Part shown: in pieces, positions 46,313 through 57,629 of the stretch | How positions within the stretch are numbered: the first letter of the stretch is position 1 | Layout of the letters: each line of letters begins with the position of its first letter | NCBI RefSeq assembly: GCF_013426205.1 | Contig: NC_089425.1 | Coordinates: 2,356,001 to 2,420,000, forward strand | DNA length: 64,000 bases | Direction of reading: 5' to 3' | DNA from: Metarhizium brunneum | Taxonomy: Eukaryota > Ascomycota > Sordariomycetes > Hypocreales > Clavicipitaceae | Made by a program: the position numbers and the translations under genes | Notes under the pieces: generated by a model | Seen by the model: only the letters and a program-made list of their open reading frames with translations | What the model was told of the DNA's origin: nothing | Databases searched by the model: none

Positions 46313-47644
46313 ATGTCCAGCCGGACGTTGGTATCGGAAAATGACGCGAGGCACGCTGCCTTCGACAAGATTCTCCATGGCGCATCGTCCGAGTCCCGCG
46401 GCGGCTTGCGTGCCATGATGGGCAAGGACCGAGGCGCCAACGAGGCGGCCGTGAAGGAGTATTTCCAACACTGGGACAACAACAAGGCCCAGGACGAGAC
46501 CGAGGCCGTCCGCCAGGCTCGAGCCGACGACTACGCTAGCCTGACTAGACAGTATGACTTACTTGCAGCCCCTTTCCGTGCCCCTTCTCGCACGAGTGTA
46601 GCTTTGTCCGGGTGAGATGGCCGACTTACACCACTGTTTGCAGGTACTACAACATCGCGACGGATTTTTACGAAAACGCCTGGGGCGAGTCGTTCCACTT
46701 TTGCCGCTTCGCGCACGGCGAGGCATTCCCCCAGGCGATCGCCCGGCACGAGCACCTCCTCGCCGCCCACGTCGGCCTCAGGAAGGGCATGAAGGTGCTG
46801 GACGTCGGCTGCGGCGTGGGCGGCCCGGCGCGCGAGATGGTCAAGTTTGCCGGATGCCACGTCACCGGGCTCAACATCAATGAGTACCAGGTCCAGCGGG
46901 CCAAGTCGTATGCCGAGAAGGAAGGACTGGCCGAGAGGCTGGATTTCGTCCAAGGGGACTTTATGGTGGGAGATGCTTCGCCGTTCCTGTGTTCTGCACG
47001 CGGGCCGGCTTTTGGTCTGGCCCCGTGGCAAAAAAGTCTGAATGCTAATGGTGGATGCTTAGAAAATGCCGTTTCCGGATGACTCCTTTGACGCCGTGTA
47101 CGTGATTGAAGCGACGTGCCATGCGCCCTCGCTCGTTGGCGTATACCGCGAGATCAACCGCGTTCTCAAACCGGGCGGCATGTTTGGCGTCTACGAATGG
47201 CTCATGACGGAGGCTTATGATAACGAGGACCTTGAGCATTGCCGAATCAGACTTGATATTGAACAGGGAGACGGTATCCCCCAGATGTTTGGGGTACGCG
47301 AGGGACTGGCGGCTATAAGGGAGGCCGGCTTCGACCTGGTCTACCATGAGGACCTCGCGGCCACGGACAGCGGTCCCGCGCCGTGGTACTGGCCGCTCGG
47401 GTCAGACCTGAGCTACGCGCAGAATCTTTGGGATGCGCTGACCGTCTTGAGAATGAACCGCTGGGGGAGGGTGGTGGCGCATGCGTTTTTGCAAGCCCTT
47501 GAGATGGCGAGGATTGTGCCGTCTGGCACAAAGAAGACGGCCGAGAGTCTGGGCAGGGCGGCCGACGCCTTGGTCGAGGGCGGGAAAAGGAAGTTGTTCA
47601 CTCCCATGTATCTGATGGTTGGGAAGAAGCCAGAGGTGGCTTGA
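46313..47644 (+). CDS. erg6: Sterol 24-C-methyltransferase (Erg6-like)
   Basis: Predicted 380-residue enzyme, the usual Erg6 length, from exons 46313-46551, 46644-46965 and 47063-47644 (381 codons). It transfers methyl from SAM to C-24 of zymosterol-type sterols in ergosterol synthesis. Diagnostic segments: [20 protein letters not shown], the SAM motif [16 protein letters not shown] (131-145), [23 protein letters not shown], and a C-terminal sterol-methyltransferase region ending [13 protein letters not shown]. Intron 1 (GTATGA...TTTGCAG) sits after LTRQ. Intron 2 (GTGGGA...GCTTAG) sits before [13 protein letters not shown]; both close in frame. Filamentous fungi often have more than one copy, so this may be a paralogue rather than the main gene. 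Confidence 0.92.
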
Positions 47645-48248
47645 TGCAAGGGGCTTTTTGTAAAGCGTACCGAGAGTAATTGTCTTGTTGACGCATGAAA
47701 GAGACACACAGATGTAGACAAGTATAGGTTGTGATTTCGAAAGTGTTTACTTATATCTATTTTGCCTCGAGCACCTAATTTTCACGCCTGAAAGGTGCTT
47801 TATCAACCTGCATGGCCATGCTAGGTGGTAAAATTGGTTAACATGGAAGGACTTTTCAGACCGCCTGCAATGCCAACTTCATTTTCCTCCAGGGGTGTCA
47901 TCACCGACCCTTACAGAACGTTTCAAAATCTTGGCCTTGGCAAAATTTCCTCTCGAGTTTACTCGCTTTGTCTGGCAGTGTTATATTATCAGCACTGAAA
48001 TCCTAGACTCGTTTCTTGTAAATTTACCTTGAGCTCTTTCTGTGGGTGGTTGACAATCCGTATTTGCCAAGCGTTGCCAGCACCGAGGAGAGACTTGACG
48101 ACTTGTTTCGAGAGCTACCAATATCCCCTTTGTAAGCACTGGACACAAAGTCGGTCATGTTTGGGCCACGGTATCGGGAGAGCAGACTACGCACCCGCAA
48201 AACACGACAGACTTCCTTCAGTCGGGCGTCAAACGTTTTGTACGGCTC
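47645..48248. other. Intergenic region, convergent
   Basis: About 600 bp between the ends of two convergent genes. No feature is supported. Confidence 0.6.
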
Positions 48249-49499
48249 CTAACCGCCTTCCGAGACGCACCAGTATGGAACTTGAGTATCCCCCTGCTGG
48301 GACTTGATAGCGGCACCCTGAATCGTGTCAATAATCTGCTTCCAACATTTGGCGGTGTAATCACCAGAAAAAGAAAAAAAAATACCACAATGCCCCATGA
48401 AATCCATTCAATTGTCTGGTCATTAGGTATTTGCCTTAGCACCCTTCGCTGTTGATCTTCAACGGGCGGCAGTATTTTGACAAGTTCGGCCTCGGTTGGC
48501 ATAAAGTCTGCCGGTGGATCGTCCATGGACTCCCCCTGACGGCGCTCCGGTCTGTCTTGTGAGAATTCAGCACTGATGCGATTCTCTTCGCCCTTGGGCA
48601 AGACTGTCCTCCACTCCAAAATATACGACCAGTCGCAGATGGCATCGAATACCTGGCGAACCCTCTGGCGATATTCTTCATCTGTCTTGGGAAAAGATTC
48701 GTCATCTGTCGGAAAGGAACAATCCGACACCGGTTTGCGATGTAGCTCTATGATGGTTTTCAATGATTTATCGGCATGATGCTTACTTTTAAACAACTCC
48801 TGAAATACTCTAGTTGGAGATTCTTTACTTTTGTCTTGTATGGCCTTGTTTTCAGGAGTCATCTCAGCCGTCGTTGGAGAAGATTTGCGGGCTTTCTTCC
48901 TTCGGGGACCGCTAATATCATTGAATTCGTTCTCGACACTGCGTTTCATGCGCTGTGCAGTGAGCTCAGATGCGTTTTCAATACCGTCAATGATAGTCTC
49001 TGATGTGGAAGAGTGTTCTTCATGGCCCGATCCTACGGATCTATTGCGATCGAAAAATCCACCGGGAAGGCTATAGTGGTGGCAGGAGTTGGTCAAAATG
49101 TCTTCATTCACAGAAGTATCTGGCAGAATAAGTCCCCCAAATGGCTTCATATTATTGGAAGTACTTTGAATAGAGAGATTTTAAATTAGCGTATGTACTG
49201 CGAATACGACATCTCCTAACTCACCCTGTGGATATCCCCGAAAAGGGCTGATGCATCGAGTAATCTTGAATTAGAGGTTTTTCATTGATAACGGGATCTT
49301 CGAAATGGCGTGATGTTTGAATAGCATCTCCCTCCATGCAGAGAAACTCATCATGACGGGCCCATCGAGGGCAGAGTTCCGATCCCCAGGCTTTGACCAA
49401 ATTATTGTTGTATTCGTCGGTCCATAATTTTGGATGCTGGAATTGAGTCGACGATGCCACTGGCTCGTCGAATAACCCATCGCCATTTGTATTCATCAT
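48249..49499 (-). CDS. Orphan protein with nuclear-localisation-like patch
   Basis: My best model is exons complement 49499-49225, 49163-48386 and 48335-48249 (380 codons, 379 residues). Intron 1 has GTGAGT, branch GCTAAT and acceptor CAAAG. Intron 2 (50 nt) has GTATTT and a strong T-rich tract; splicing it replaces an artefactual hydrophobic tail with IIDTIQGAAIKSQQGDTQV. The protein is hydrophilic, with a basic patch GPRRKKARKSS, an acidic/charged centre and a short helical Trp-rich block (VFDAICDWSYILEWRTVLP). No domain is recognised. The 5' end is uncertain, because open but interrupted frames continue upstream to 50.6 kb. Confidence 0.55.
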
Positions 49500-49559
49500 T
49501 GACGTGATGATACAAGAGCTGATTGATGACACTGTGAACTTGGCTTCTTGGTGTCGTCA

Positions 49560-50640
49560 ATGTGGATCCTTGCACCCTTTCAGAATGGTCGATAGCAAAG
49601 CGGGAGGCTTGTGAAATAAGTCAACTTTATCAATGATCATTCTTGACTTGCAAACGAGCGAGAGAGCGTTCCATATCATCAACGGCCGTAGATTTCTCGG
49701 GATCCCGCATCTTCCCATTTTGAGATCGGGAATGTACATATAGACTGTTCCGGCTTCCAATTGCAAACGTGTTTGGTTGGGCACCAGTACATACTATATC
49801 CTGGACGTCCTTTCCCACTTTCACCAACCTCCAAACAAATAACCGGTCGTCTGATTGCTTCAAACACTACTACTCAAATAACGACGAGGCCTCCACGAAG
49901 AAATATACCGTCGTGTGTAAGAGAGCCCCCTCAGCTCTAGCCAGTTTCCAACCCATGTCGGCTAAAGAATCCCGAAGTGTGTTTATGCGGGGAGAGCTAG
50001 CCCGCTCGTAACCGATGCAGAGATTGTTCATTTCGGTTGTTTCACCGGCATGGTGGCGTGCACGGTAGACCAGGGCATCCTGCACACCTTATCGATGCGT
50101 TGATCCGAATGTCAGCAGGACTTCCAATAAAGGAAAACTCGTGGAAGAAACTCTGGCAATATGATATATATCGCATATAGCTGAATAGGCACTGAAGATA
50201 GCGGGCGTTTCTCAAGCCAACAGTCGACTTGCTATTGAGTTCAGCAGACAACCAGTCAGTCGGTGTTGTTCGTCTCTCGTATCCCGGAGGCATTGGGTGT
50301 TCATAGAAGGCGTGATGAACGACCTAGGTGACAAACAGCTTGCGTGACTCAAACTTGGGCAGTCGGTGGTCTTGGCCTCCCGACGCCGTCCGCAAATACA
50401 TGAGGTGATGATGCGAGGCTGACATTGCCACCGCATGTTGTACCCGACGTCCAAGATGCTGCGGGCCGTTGTGCGCAGAGAGAAGACCGGCAATGGATCC
50501 CTTCCTCGTTTGATGGTTTCCTTCAAGACCCGTAATGTTGCCATACAGCTTGCATGTCCGCGGATCCTGCCTTGCTCCGTGGGCGCCGGATGCTCCAATG
50601 GCAAGCATGTAAGCAAATAAGCTATGCAGCATATAAGCAA
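49560..50640 (-). other. Unresolved or decayed reading frames
   Basis: Minus-strand frames with protein-like composition lie end to end: about 50632-50324, 50322-50160, 50085-49870, 49863-49630 and 49784-49557. The first two share one frame and are separated only by a TAG (50324-50326). The third and fourth share one frame and are separated only by two adjacent TAGs (49867-49872). A plausible 64-nt intron (GTTTCT...GCTGAC...ATAAG) links the second and third. This could be a gene broken by C-to-T changes at Gln codons (CAG to TAG), or a gene whose introns I cannot place. No domain is recognised. Confidence 0.3.
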
Positions 50641-51481
50641 TAAGCCATGCAGCATGTCAGCAATAAGGTTTCAGCCGCACTTGAAGAGGCAAAGCAACGT
50701 TGAGGATTGCGAAGGCATGGCTAGTCCGCCACAAAATCTAAAGACCAAAGGAGTAATTAGACGAGGCATGTGTGGGGGTGGCAGCATGTTGGTGACAATT
50801 TGAATGGTTCGAGAAGCAAGCCGGGGGGCCGCAATGACTCCCTTTAGCGTCTGGTTGGCATATTTCTAGCCTCAGGCTCGCGGCGGCGGGGGGCGAAGGG
50901 ATGAACCGGTCGCACCTGCCCTTGAAGTCGGGCGCCAAAGTCCGACACGGATCCGACGTGGACCCCCATGTCAATTCTACCAGCAGTTGACCACTTACTT
51001 GAACAAATCGATTAAACATTGAACGGTCCAGAGGCGTTTTAGCGGCTGTTGGGCTCCACTTCGTACTAAGTACTTTACCCGGATCGATGTCCCCTGGAGC
51101 CCTCCACGCCGGAGATTCCATTGCTGATGTCCCAACATTAAACCCCCCCGGCCCTCCGGGGCCCCCATTGCAAGATCCAAGTGGTTGGCCATTTTCAATT
51201 ACCTCAGCTTATGCTCTAGTTTCTAAGACACGGCCCTTCTTCTCCATATAATAACCCTCCATGCTGCCGACCTCGGCCGAGTCGTGAGAATGTTTGATCC
51301 TCGCGCCAACTGGGGTCTTGCCGTGCTGCCACGGTCATCTTTCATCTCTTCTCGCTGTGTGCACGCGCCGAGATTGTGATACCTGGCCAAATTCGAGCGT
51401 CCTTGCGTCGGTCGAAACAACTATCCGCAGACATTTGAACCTTGGTCGTTTGATCCACGATCAGAATCCTCACAGCCCACC
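50641..51481. other. Intergenic region
   Basis: About 840 bp upstream of the MFS gene. No supported coding region; a TATAATAA-like stretch lies near 51246. Confidence 0.55.
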
Positions 51482-53185
51482 ATGGCAGTCCCTGCGGATG
51501 AGAAAAATCGCGACTCGCTCAGCCAGCCTCAGATTGGCGAGACTGGTATGCTCTCTGACGCACAGGAACAGCACTTCAAGGATGGCATTTCGGACGAGGA
51601 AGAGGTCAGGTGTCCGTCACACACGACCGATCTCCGGCTTCTAACCAAGATTGACCTTCATGTCGTTCCGTTCCTTTGTGTCATGTACTTGCTGGCTTTT
51701 CTTGGTAAGAACACAATCAACATGTCTACCCGCCTTTCTGACGGGCTACTATCTCGATTTTGACAAACTAACCAATCCTACTTCACAGATAGAGTCAATA
51801 TCGCCAATGCTAGGATTTTCGACCTTGAGACGGACCTTGGCATCAAAGATGATCCCTCAAAGTTTAACACGGCCATTGTCGTCTTCTTCGTGCCATATGT
51901 CTTGTTTGAGATTCCGTCCAACATACTCCTCAAGAAATTCAAGCCGTCTACGTGGCTCTCCTTGAACATGTTTCTGTTTGGCTTCACCACGATGATGCAG
52001 GGGCTGGTTCGAAACTATGCCGGCTTGCTGACAACTCGATTTTTCCTCGGATTGTTTGAAACAGGCATGTTTCCCGGTGGTAAGTGATGTCTTGCTTTCT
52101 CTCAGTTGCGCAAATTTCTCACACCAAGTACATTGGACTGATTCACGCTTCTTTCGCGGCTAGCATTCTACTTGATTGGCATGTGGTACCGCCGGCATGA
52201 AGCCCAACGACGATACTCCTTCTTCTTTAATAGCACAACCCTGGCCGGCGCCTTTGGCGGGCTGCTTGCTGCCGCCATTGGTAAGATGAGTGGAATGCGT
52301 GGTTATAGCGGGTGGCGCTGGATTTTCATCATCGAAGGCGGCCTTACTGTGCTCGTCAGCTTCTTTTTCTACTTTTGGCTCCCCAACTTCCCTGAGCAAG
52401 CAAAGTGGCTCAAGGATGATGAGCGCGAGTATGTCGCTGCCAGGCTCCGCCTCGACCAAGGCAAAGCTGGATTGGACCGCAAGATCACCTTGCGTGATGT
52501 CGGAAACATCTTTAAAGACTACAAGGTCATCGTTGGTGGCTTCATGTACTTTGGTCTTATTGTCCCGGCCTATGGTTATGCATACTTTGCGCCGACGATT
52601 TTGAACGGTTATGGCTACAGCAAAATTGAGACTCAGCTGCGCAGTGTACCCCCGTGGGTTGCTGCGTTTGGTTTCTCAATGATGTGCGCTTACGCCTCGG
52701 ACAAGATACGACATCGAGCCCTCTTCGCTGTGGTCCCCATTGGCATTGCCATCTCGGGATTCGCCATCCTTCTCACCGTCCACACAAACCTGGATGCGCA
52801 GTATGCTGCTCTTTTCCTAGCTGCTATGGGCGCCTACACGGCAATGCCTATCATCGTCTGCTGGTTCAATATGAACTTGGGTGGCCACCACCGACGAGCC
52901 GTTGGGAGCGCCTGGCAAGTTGGCTTCGGTAACCTAGGTGGCATTATTGCTGCTTTTGCGTTTAAGCAAGACTCGGGCGCCAAAGGGGTCCAAGACTATA
53001 GCCTTGGTTACTCTTTATGTATCGCATTCTGCTGTGTCTCTGTTGTGGCTTGCGTCGTGTACGCGTTTGCCTGCTGGAAGGCAAACAATGACCGTCAAAA
53101 TGGTAAACAAAACGTGGACCATCTGTCAGAAGAAGAGAAACTGGCTCTGGGCGATATGAACCCCAAATACCGCTATCTGTTATAG
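51482..53185 (+). CDS. MFS transporter, anion:cation symporter (allantoate permease type)
   Basis: Predicted 511-residue plasma-membrane transporter from exons 51482-51704, 51789-52079 and 52164-53185 (512 codons; donors GTAAGA and GTAAGT, both phase 1). The hydrophilic N-terminus is followed by twelve hydrophobic segments in two sets of six. Family marks of the fungal anion:cation symporters (Dal5, Tna1, Liz1-like) are LDRVNIANA after helix 1, VPYVLFEIPSN, TTRFFLGLFETGMFPGGAFYLIGMWYRRHE, and SGWRWIFIIEGGLT before helix 6. Substrates in this family include allantoate, nicotinate, pantothenate and dipeptides; none can be chosen here. Intron 1 falls just before the DRVNIANA motif, and intron 2 before FYLIGMWY. 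Confidence 0.92.
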
Positions 53186-53891
53186 TTTTTAGGGATAGTG
53201 GCTGCTTGGGTTGAGGAATATTGGATTATTGAACCAGTCAAATTTTTTGCTCCATCACGATACCATGTAACATGCAGATGTAGTCGTCGCACGAGATTAA
53301 AAATACTGAATTATAATCATCTGCTGCAAGTTCTCTGTCCGGTCGATTACGACGTCGTTGAATGTTGGCAGGCCAACTTCCGCTTACAACGCCTTAAACA
53401 CTCTTGGCTTTCTTGCCTATCGTATACTATGCTCGAGATGTCCGAGGGCACACTTGGCGAGACGGGTTTCATGACAATGAGAATAGCGAAAGACGTGGTA
53501 GATTTTATGGGAAAACTATCTGCAAAAGCGACTGACTATTGTTCCAAAGCCCCTTGTTGAAAGGAGGCTGCCCCTGATGCCATAGCCTCAGGAATCAGGA
53601 TTTGATGACGAAACCCTGCAACTTGAGTACACCAAAATTCCAACCATATTTCCTGTTTGTAGATGCACCGTGATGGCACGATTGAAAAGAAGAGAAAAGA
53701 AAACACTGCATGCAGACACTCTGCCCACGGAGGTTGGCGGTAATGGTACGTGTGCCGTGTCATGTGCCAGCCGCATGCGAATGCAAAGCTTGAAAGTTGA
53801 GTGCGGAGGTGATTCGTGAATGCCAACGCTGGAGAGAAGTACAGGTGTCCTTACTGTCCATTCCCCAAGGCATCGGTATCCGTCTCTCCAT
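53186..53891. other. Intergenic region, convergent
   Basis: About 700 bp between the ends of the MFS gene and the minus-strand orphan gene. No supported feature. Confidence 0.6.
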
Positions 53892-54872
53892 TCATTTGTT
53901 GCCAACTGAACGTTTCTCCCTCTCGCAATAATGCTTCCCAAAATCCTTCCATCTATCGTCCCAAAAGGTCATGTCGGTTTTACGCATTTTTCCATGCTCG
54001 GAATACTTTTCTAAGAACCACCGAATTTTAGTCCAAGCTTTTGTCTGGTTATCCTCCGCAGACCTCCAAGTGTTAATCAGGTCGTTAATCGGCTTTTGGC
54101 GTCTGATCGAATCAAGCAAAGCCCTCTCGTAGACACGTGCTACCAAGTAGAACCACTGTCTAGCAAGATAAGCAGGGTGGTTGTAGTGGGGGATGACAGG
54201 ACGCCAATCATTTGTTGTTGAAGGCACTTTGACCGTGACGAGAGCGGACGGGTCGATCATCATTGGAGACCGTAAACTTCGGGCAAGCAAGGCCGTGTAT
54301 TCCAAAACATGGTCAGGGTTCGATGAGCGTAACAATGGGTGATTGTTTGGTAGAAAGACGCCAGCTGAAATGGCATAGGTGTCCGAAAAGGGGAAACCAC
54401 CCTCTTTGGCGGCGGCAAAGATGGCCTCGATCCCTTTGTATATCGGGCAACTTGTGGTGGAAGATGGGAGCTGGTATCTGAGGCGACAGCGCTCCTTGTT
54501 GAAAAGTGGTGTGATGACACCAATGTGGGCATTTTGCGGCTTCCGAGGCTCGTCAAGACTGGGATCTACTCGGTATACAATCCACGTTGTCTCGAGAAGT
54601 GTGTCGTAGCCAGTGCATCGCCCTGTTTGCAGGAGCCCGCGAAGTGCCAGTAGTTCAGAAGATCTCATTGCGGACTCAGTTTGCACCCCCATGCCTTTAT
54701 TGATAAGTGCATTGTATATCCGAGAAATGCGATCCTGGATTGTATCCTCAGAAATACTGCTTGGCGGATGTTCTGACAGCATTTCTTGGGGTACAAGGTG
54801 CATGTCAAGTCGATAACCGAATCGGTCAGCAGAGTGTGACCTTGTTTGGCCCCGTGCCCTTGGGTTAGGCAT
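53892..54872 (-). CDS. Orphan 326-residue protein
   Basis: Single uninterrupted frame with ATG at 54872. The composition is soluble and helical, with several Trp/Tyr-rich blocks such as HPAYLARQWFYLVARVYERA and a strongly basic C-terminus (KTDMTFWDDRWKDFGKHYC). No signal peptide, membrane segment or recognised domain. The frame length and amino-acid balance argue for a real gene, but I see no family match. Confidence 0.62.
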   Translation of the reverse strand: MPNPRARGQTRSHSADRFGYRLDMHLVPQEMLSEHPPSSISEDTIQDRISRIYNALINKGMGVQTESAMRSSELLALRGLLQTGRCTGYDTLLETTWIVYRVDPSLDEPRKPQNAHIGVITPLFNKERCRLRYQLPSSTTSCPIYKGIEAIFAAAKEGGFPFSDTYAISAGVFLPNNHPLLRSSNPDHVLEYTALLARSLRSPMMIDPSALVTVKVPSTTNDWRPVIPHYNHPAYLARQWFYLVARVYERALLDSIRRQKPINDLINTWRSAEDNQTKAWTKIRWFLEKYSEHGKMRKTDMTFWDDRWKDFGKHYCEREKRSVGNK

Positions 54873-55804
54873 TTTTGGGAACCTTGAGAGGACTGTAGGA
54901 TGAGATGTAGTTGTCGATGTTGAGATGACTGCCGGGTTGAATTGACTAGAGCTGGCTCTACGAGATGGCCTAGTTTATATAGAAGTAGAGGAATCATTTC
55001 AAACTGCCACGGACAATGAACATCGGCACAGAGTAGGAACGGCAACAAAAGTCGAACTCGGAAGACAATTCACCTCTATCCATGCACTTGAAACATCTCG
55101 CGGAAATACAGTCCTACGAACTGCAGAACAGCACCAGTGTGGACATTCACCGATGATTCTCTTAGCATATACAGAGCTTCTTTCAGTTCATGCAGCGCTG
55201 AATGATAGAAGGCAGAAGCAAAGGGCCCATTTGTGAACAAACGGACCGAGGTGTGGTGTAAGTGCCGAGCTGGTATGTCCATGTCGCAAGGCCTCATGTA
55301 ATCGCATGAGACACCGGTGAACAGTGAAGAGAGTTGGATCTCGACATGCAGAGATGTACAATCACAGCACAGTAGAACGTGGTGCAATATATCCCACACG
55401 AGCAACTTCACCGACTCCATTCTGTCAACTCTGTGAACAACGTCCCGTCCCGGTTGTGCCAGTCTCTGGGTTGCTTCCACAACAGTGAACCCCGATGTGT
55501 CCTTGAACCAACCGCCACGATACCTCGGCGGAAGAAGTAACTCCAGACTACATGCATAAGCACCAGACGCAACTATGTATTGTCTGGCATTGAACAAAGA
55601 TCCACCTAAACCCAACTAGCTTGACGCCTCCCCCACCACAACATGCTCGTGCGCCCTTCGATGAAAGCCCCGCGAACATACATGTATTCCTGCATCACTC
55701 CGGTGTCGCAGAAAGCTTCACGGCCCATTGTATGAAGCACAAAGAGAAACTGCCCCTTGAGCCAAAACCCTGCATTGCGACCCATCATAAAAGCACACTC
55801 AGAC
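54873..55804. other. Intergenic region with one protein-like frame
   Basis: About 930 bp between divergent genes. The minus-strand frame at 55076-55615 is open for 179 codons and reads plausibly (Leu/Arg/Val-rich, many His/Cys), but it begins at a non-ATG codon and has no recognised domain. It might be an exon of an unplaced gene. Confidence 0.35.
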
Positions 55805-56419
55805 ATGGCTACAATCAGACATGCTCGACGGGAAGGTATGCCCTCATTTGAACAACCAGGCCCCAACCTCCCAACTGCTCCCGAACTGACAAAACGACCG
55901 TTGACAGATGCCCCCGTGATCCTCGAGCTCATCCAGGCCCTCGCCGAGTACGAAAAGGAGCCCGATGCCGTCGAGGCCACCGTCGAGTCACTCGAGAGGA
56001 CAATTGCCTTTGCCCCGTCCGACTCAGCCGGCAACGACGCCACGGTCCCCAACACCGAAGCCATCACTCCTGACCGGCCATCCCGCTGCTTGCTGCTCTT
56101 CTCCCCCGAGGGCAAGGCCGTCGGAATGGCACTGTACTACTACAACTACAGCACGTGGCGGGCCAAGGCCGGCATCCACCTGGACGATCTCTTCGTCCAG
56201 CCTTCCGAGCGTGGGCGAGGGTACGGCAAGAGACTGTTGGCCGAGCTGGCGAAGCAGGTCGTCGCCATGAAGGGCGGAAGGCTCGAATGGGTCGTGCTCA
56301 AGTGGAACGAGCCCAGCATCAACTTCTATGAGAGTCTTGGAGCGCAGGCGTTGGATGAGTGGGTTGGCATGCGCCTTGACGGAGAGGCATTGGACAAGTT
56401 GGCACATTCTTTGGATTAG
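55805..56419 (+). CDS. GNAT-family N-acetyltransferase
   Basis: Predicted 180-residue acetyltransferase from a 31-nt exon 1 (55805-55835) and exon 2 (55908-56419). The 72-nt intron (GTATGC...TTGACAG) converts the N-terminus to IRHARREDAPVILELIQALA, the usual GNAT start; the unspliced frame would insert 24 residues there. The acetyl-CoA pyrophosphate-binding motif A is visible as DLFVQPSERGRGYGKRLL (R/Q-X-X-G-X-G/A type), followed by LEWVVLKWNEPSINFYESLGAQ, resembling spermidine/thialysine acetyltransferases. Substrate is probably a small amine or amino acid. The gene ends 82 bp from the convergent LYR-motif gene. Confidence 0.9.
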   Translation: MATIRHARREGMPSFEQPGPNLPTAPELTKRPLTDAPVILELIQALAEYEKEPDAVEATVESLERTIAFAPSDSAGNDATVPNTEAITPDRPSRCLLLFSPEGKAVGMALYYYNYSTWRAKAGIHLDDLFVQPSERGRGYGKRLLAELAKQVVAMKGGRLEWVVLKWNEPSINFYESLGAQALDEWVGMRLDGEALDKLAHSLD

Positions 56420-56501
56420 ACTCGATACCATAGAAGTTTCCCGCGCTACTGGGATAAGAAGAGAACAACATGGAAAAGGAATGGCAGTGCGGTGCTCCAA
56501 G

Positions 56502-57629
56502 TCATGCATCTGGCTTTTTGTGAATCTTGTTTCCCTTTCTGTCCACGCTTTCGAAAATCCCTTGCTGGGCTTTTGTTGCAGCCGGCAACTTGGATGTCGC
56601 ATTTCCCCAACAGAGGGAGTACTGCAGCGTGTGCGGATCCTGTTCCACAATCGGGGTGAGCTGCCATGTCCTATTGTACGCTCTGCGGAACCATCTGTTT
56701 GAGACTTGCTTGCTGCGCTCATGACCACCGTACGGACCGAGATCGTATTGTCCCGTCCGGCGTTGTCGAGACATTGTCTTGGGTTTTTCGATTCTTGCGG
56801 CGGGCGTTGTGGCATAAGATTCCCAGCTCCAACACTGAGACGGCTCCGTGAGCAAAGGCACCTCTGATGACGCATAATGCCGCCGCCGAGGCACGGTCCA
56901 TTCGCCTTCTGCTTGCGCACCGCTGCTTAACCGCTGCAACAGGTCCCATTCTCCTTTACCCAACGGGGGCATGATCTTGTCCGCACTCCTCCTCCACCAG
57001 TGAGCTCGCTTGGCCCTCACCAGGCTCTCCGCGGGCGGCTTCCCCCATATATTGGTCTTGGGGACGAATTGGTCGGGATCGACTGTTCTCACGGCGGTTC
57101 CGGGCCAGCTAGTTGTGCTTTTCGTATCTTTCTGGTGCTGCCTCTGCGATTCAAGGACTTTTAATAGCTTGGGTTGATCCCACTTCTCGAAGAAATTATT
57201 CTTTGGCTTGCGCGCCGGCTTCGCCTTGGAGACGTCTGCCCCTGGTTGTATTTGAGCGTCGCACTTCTCGGTCTGATCCATCAACGACTCCAAGGCCTTG
57301 GTGTCGCTAGGACCTTGCGGTTTGACAAGCTGCGTCATTAGCTCTCGTCTTCTGTTGCCGGTTCTGCCAAACCCCTTCATCATCAAGCTCTGCATGGCAA
57401 TCTTGTCGCCGCTATTGGCAGCCCGCAAGGTTCGAAGAGACGACTTGGCCTTTGCCAGTCGGCCCTTGGTGTGTATGCCATCTTTGCGGCTCTTGTGAAA
57501 TCTAGTCCGGATGGTTGAGTCGATGGTGGCTCGGAAGGCGGGCGGAAGATACGAAGCTTCCCGGAGGAGATGGCGATAGAGATGGATAGGTGAGAGAGAT
57601 TGAGGGAGGGGATATGTCGGGACGGGCAT
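56502..57629 (-). CDS. LYR-motif protein (Cup1-like N-terminus)
   Basis: Single-exon gene of 375 residues starting at 57629. The N-terminus holds an LYR tripeptide at residues 17-19 in SPIHLYRHLLREASYLPP, followed by RATIDSTIRTRFHKSR, the pattern of Complex1_LYR-like domains in mitochondrial accessory or assembly proteins. I recall a fungal Cup1-like subgroup with this start. The remainder is Lys/Arg/Gln-rich with no recognisable domain. Mitochondrial localisation is likely by family, though no classic presequence is evident before the LYR motif. The exact partner complex is unknown. Confidence 0.78.
   Translation of the reverse strand: MPVPTYPLPQSLSPIHLYRHLLREASYLPPAFRATIDSTIRTRFHKSRKDGIHTKGRLAKAKSSLRTLRAANSGDKIAMQSLMMKGFGRTGNRRRELMTQLVKPQGPSDTKALESLMDQTEKCDAQIQPGADVSKAKPARKPKNNFFEKWDQPKLLKVLESQRQHQKDTKSTTSWPGTAVRTVDPDQFVPKTNIWGKPPAESLVRAKRAHWWRRSADKIMPPLGKGEWDLLQRLSSGAQAEGEWTVPRRRHYASSEVPLLTEPSQCWSWESYATTPAARIEKPKTMSRQRRTGQYDLGPYGGHERSKQVSNRWFRRAYNRTWQLTPIVEQDPHTLQYSLCWGNATSKLPAATKAQQGIFESVDRKGNKIHKKPDA

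Noticed and set aside
55606..56115. 169-codon minus-strand frame opposite the acetyltransferase
   Set aside because: Shadow of the GNAT exon with no family features.
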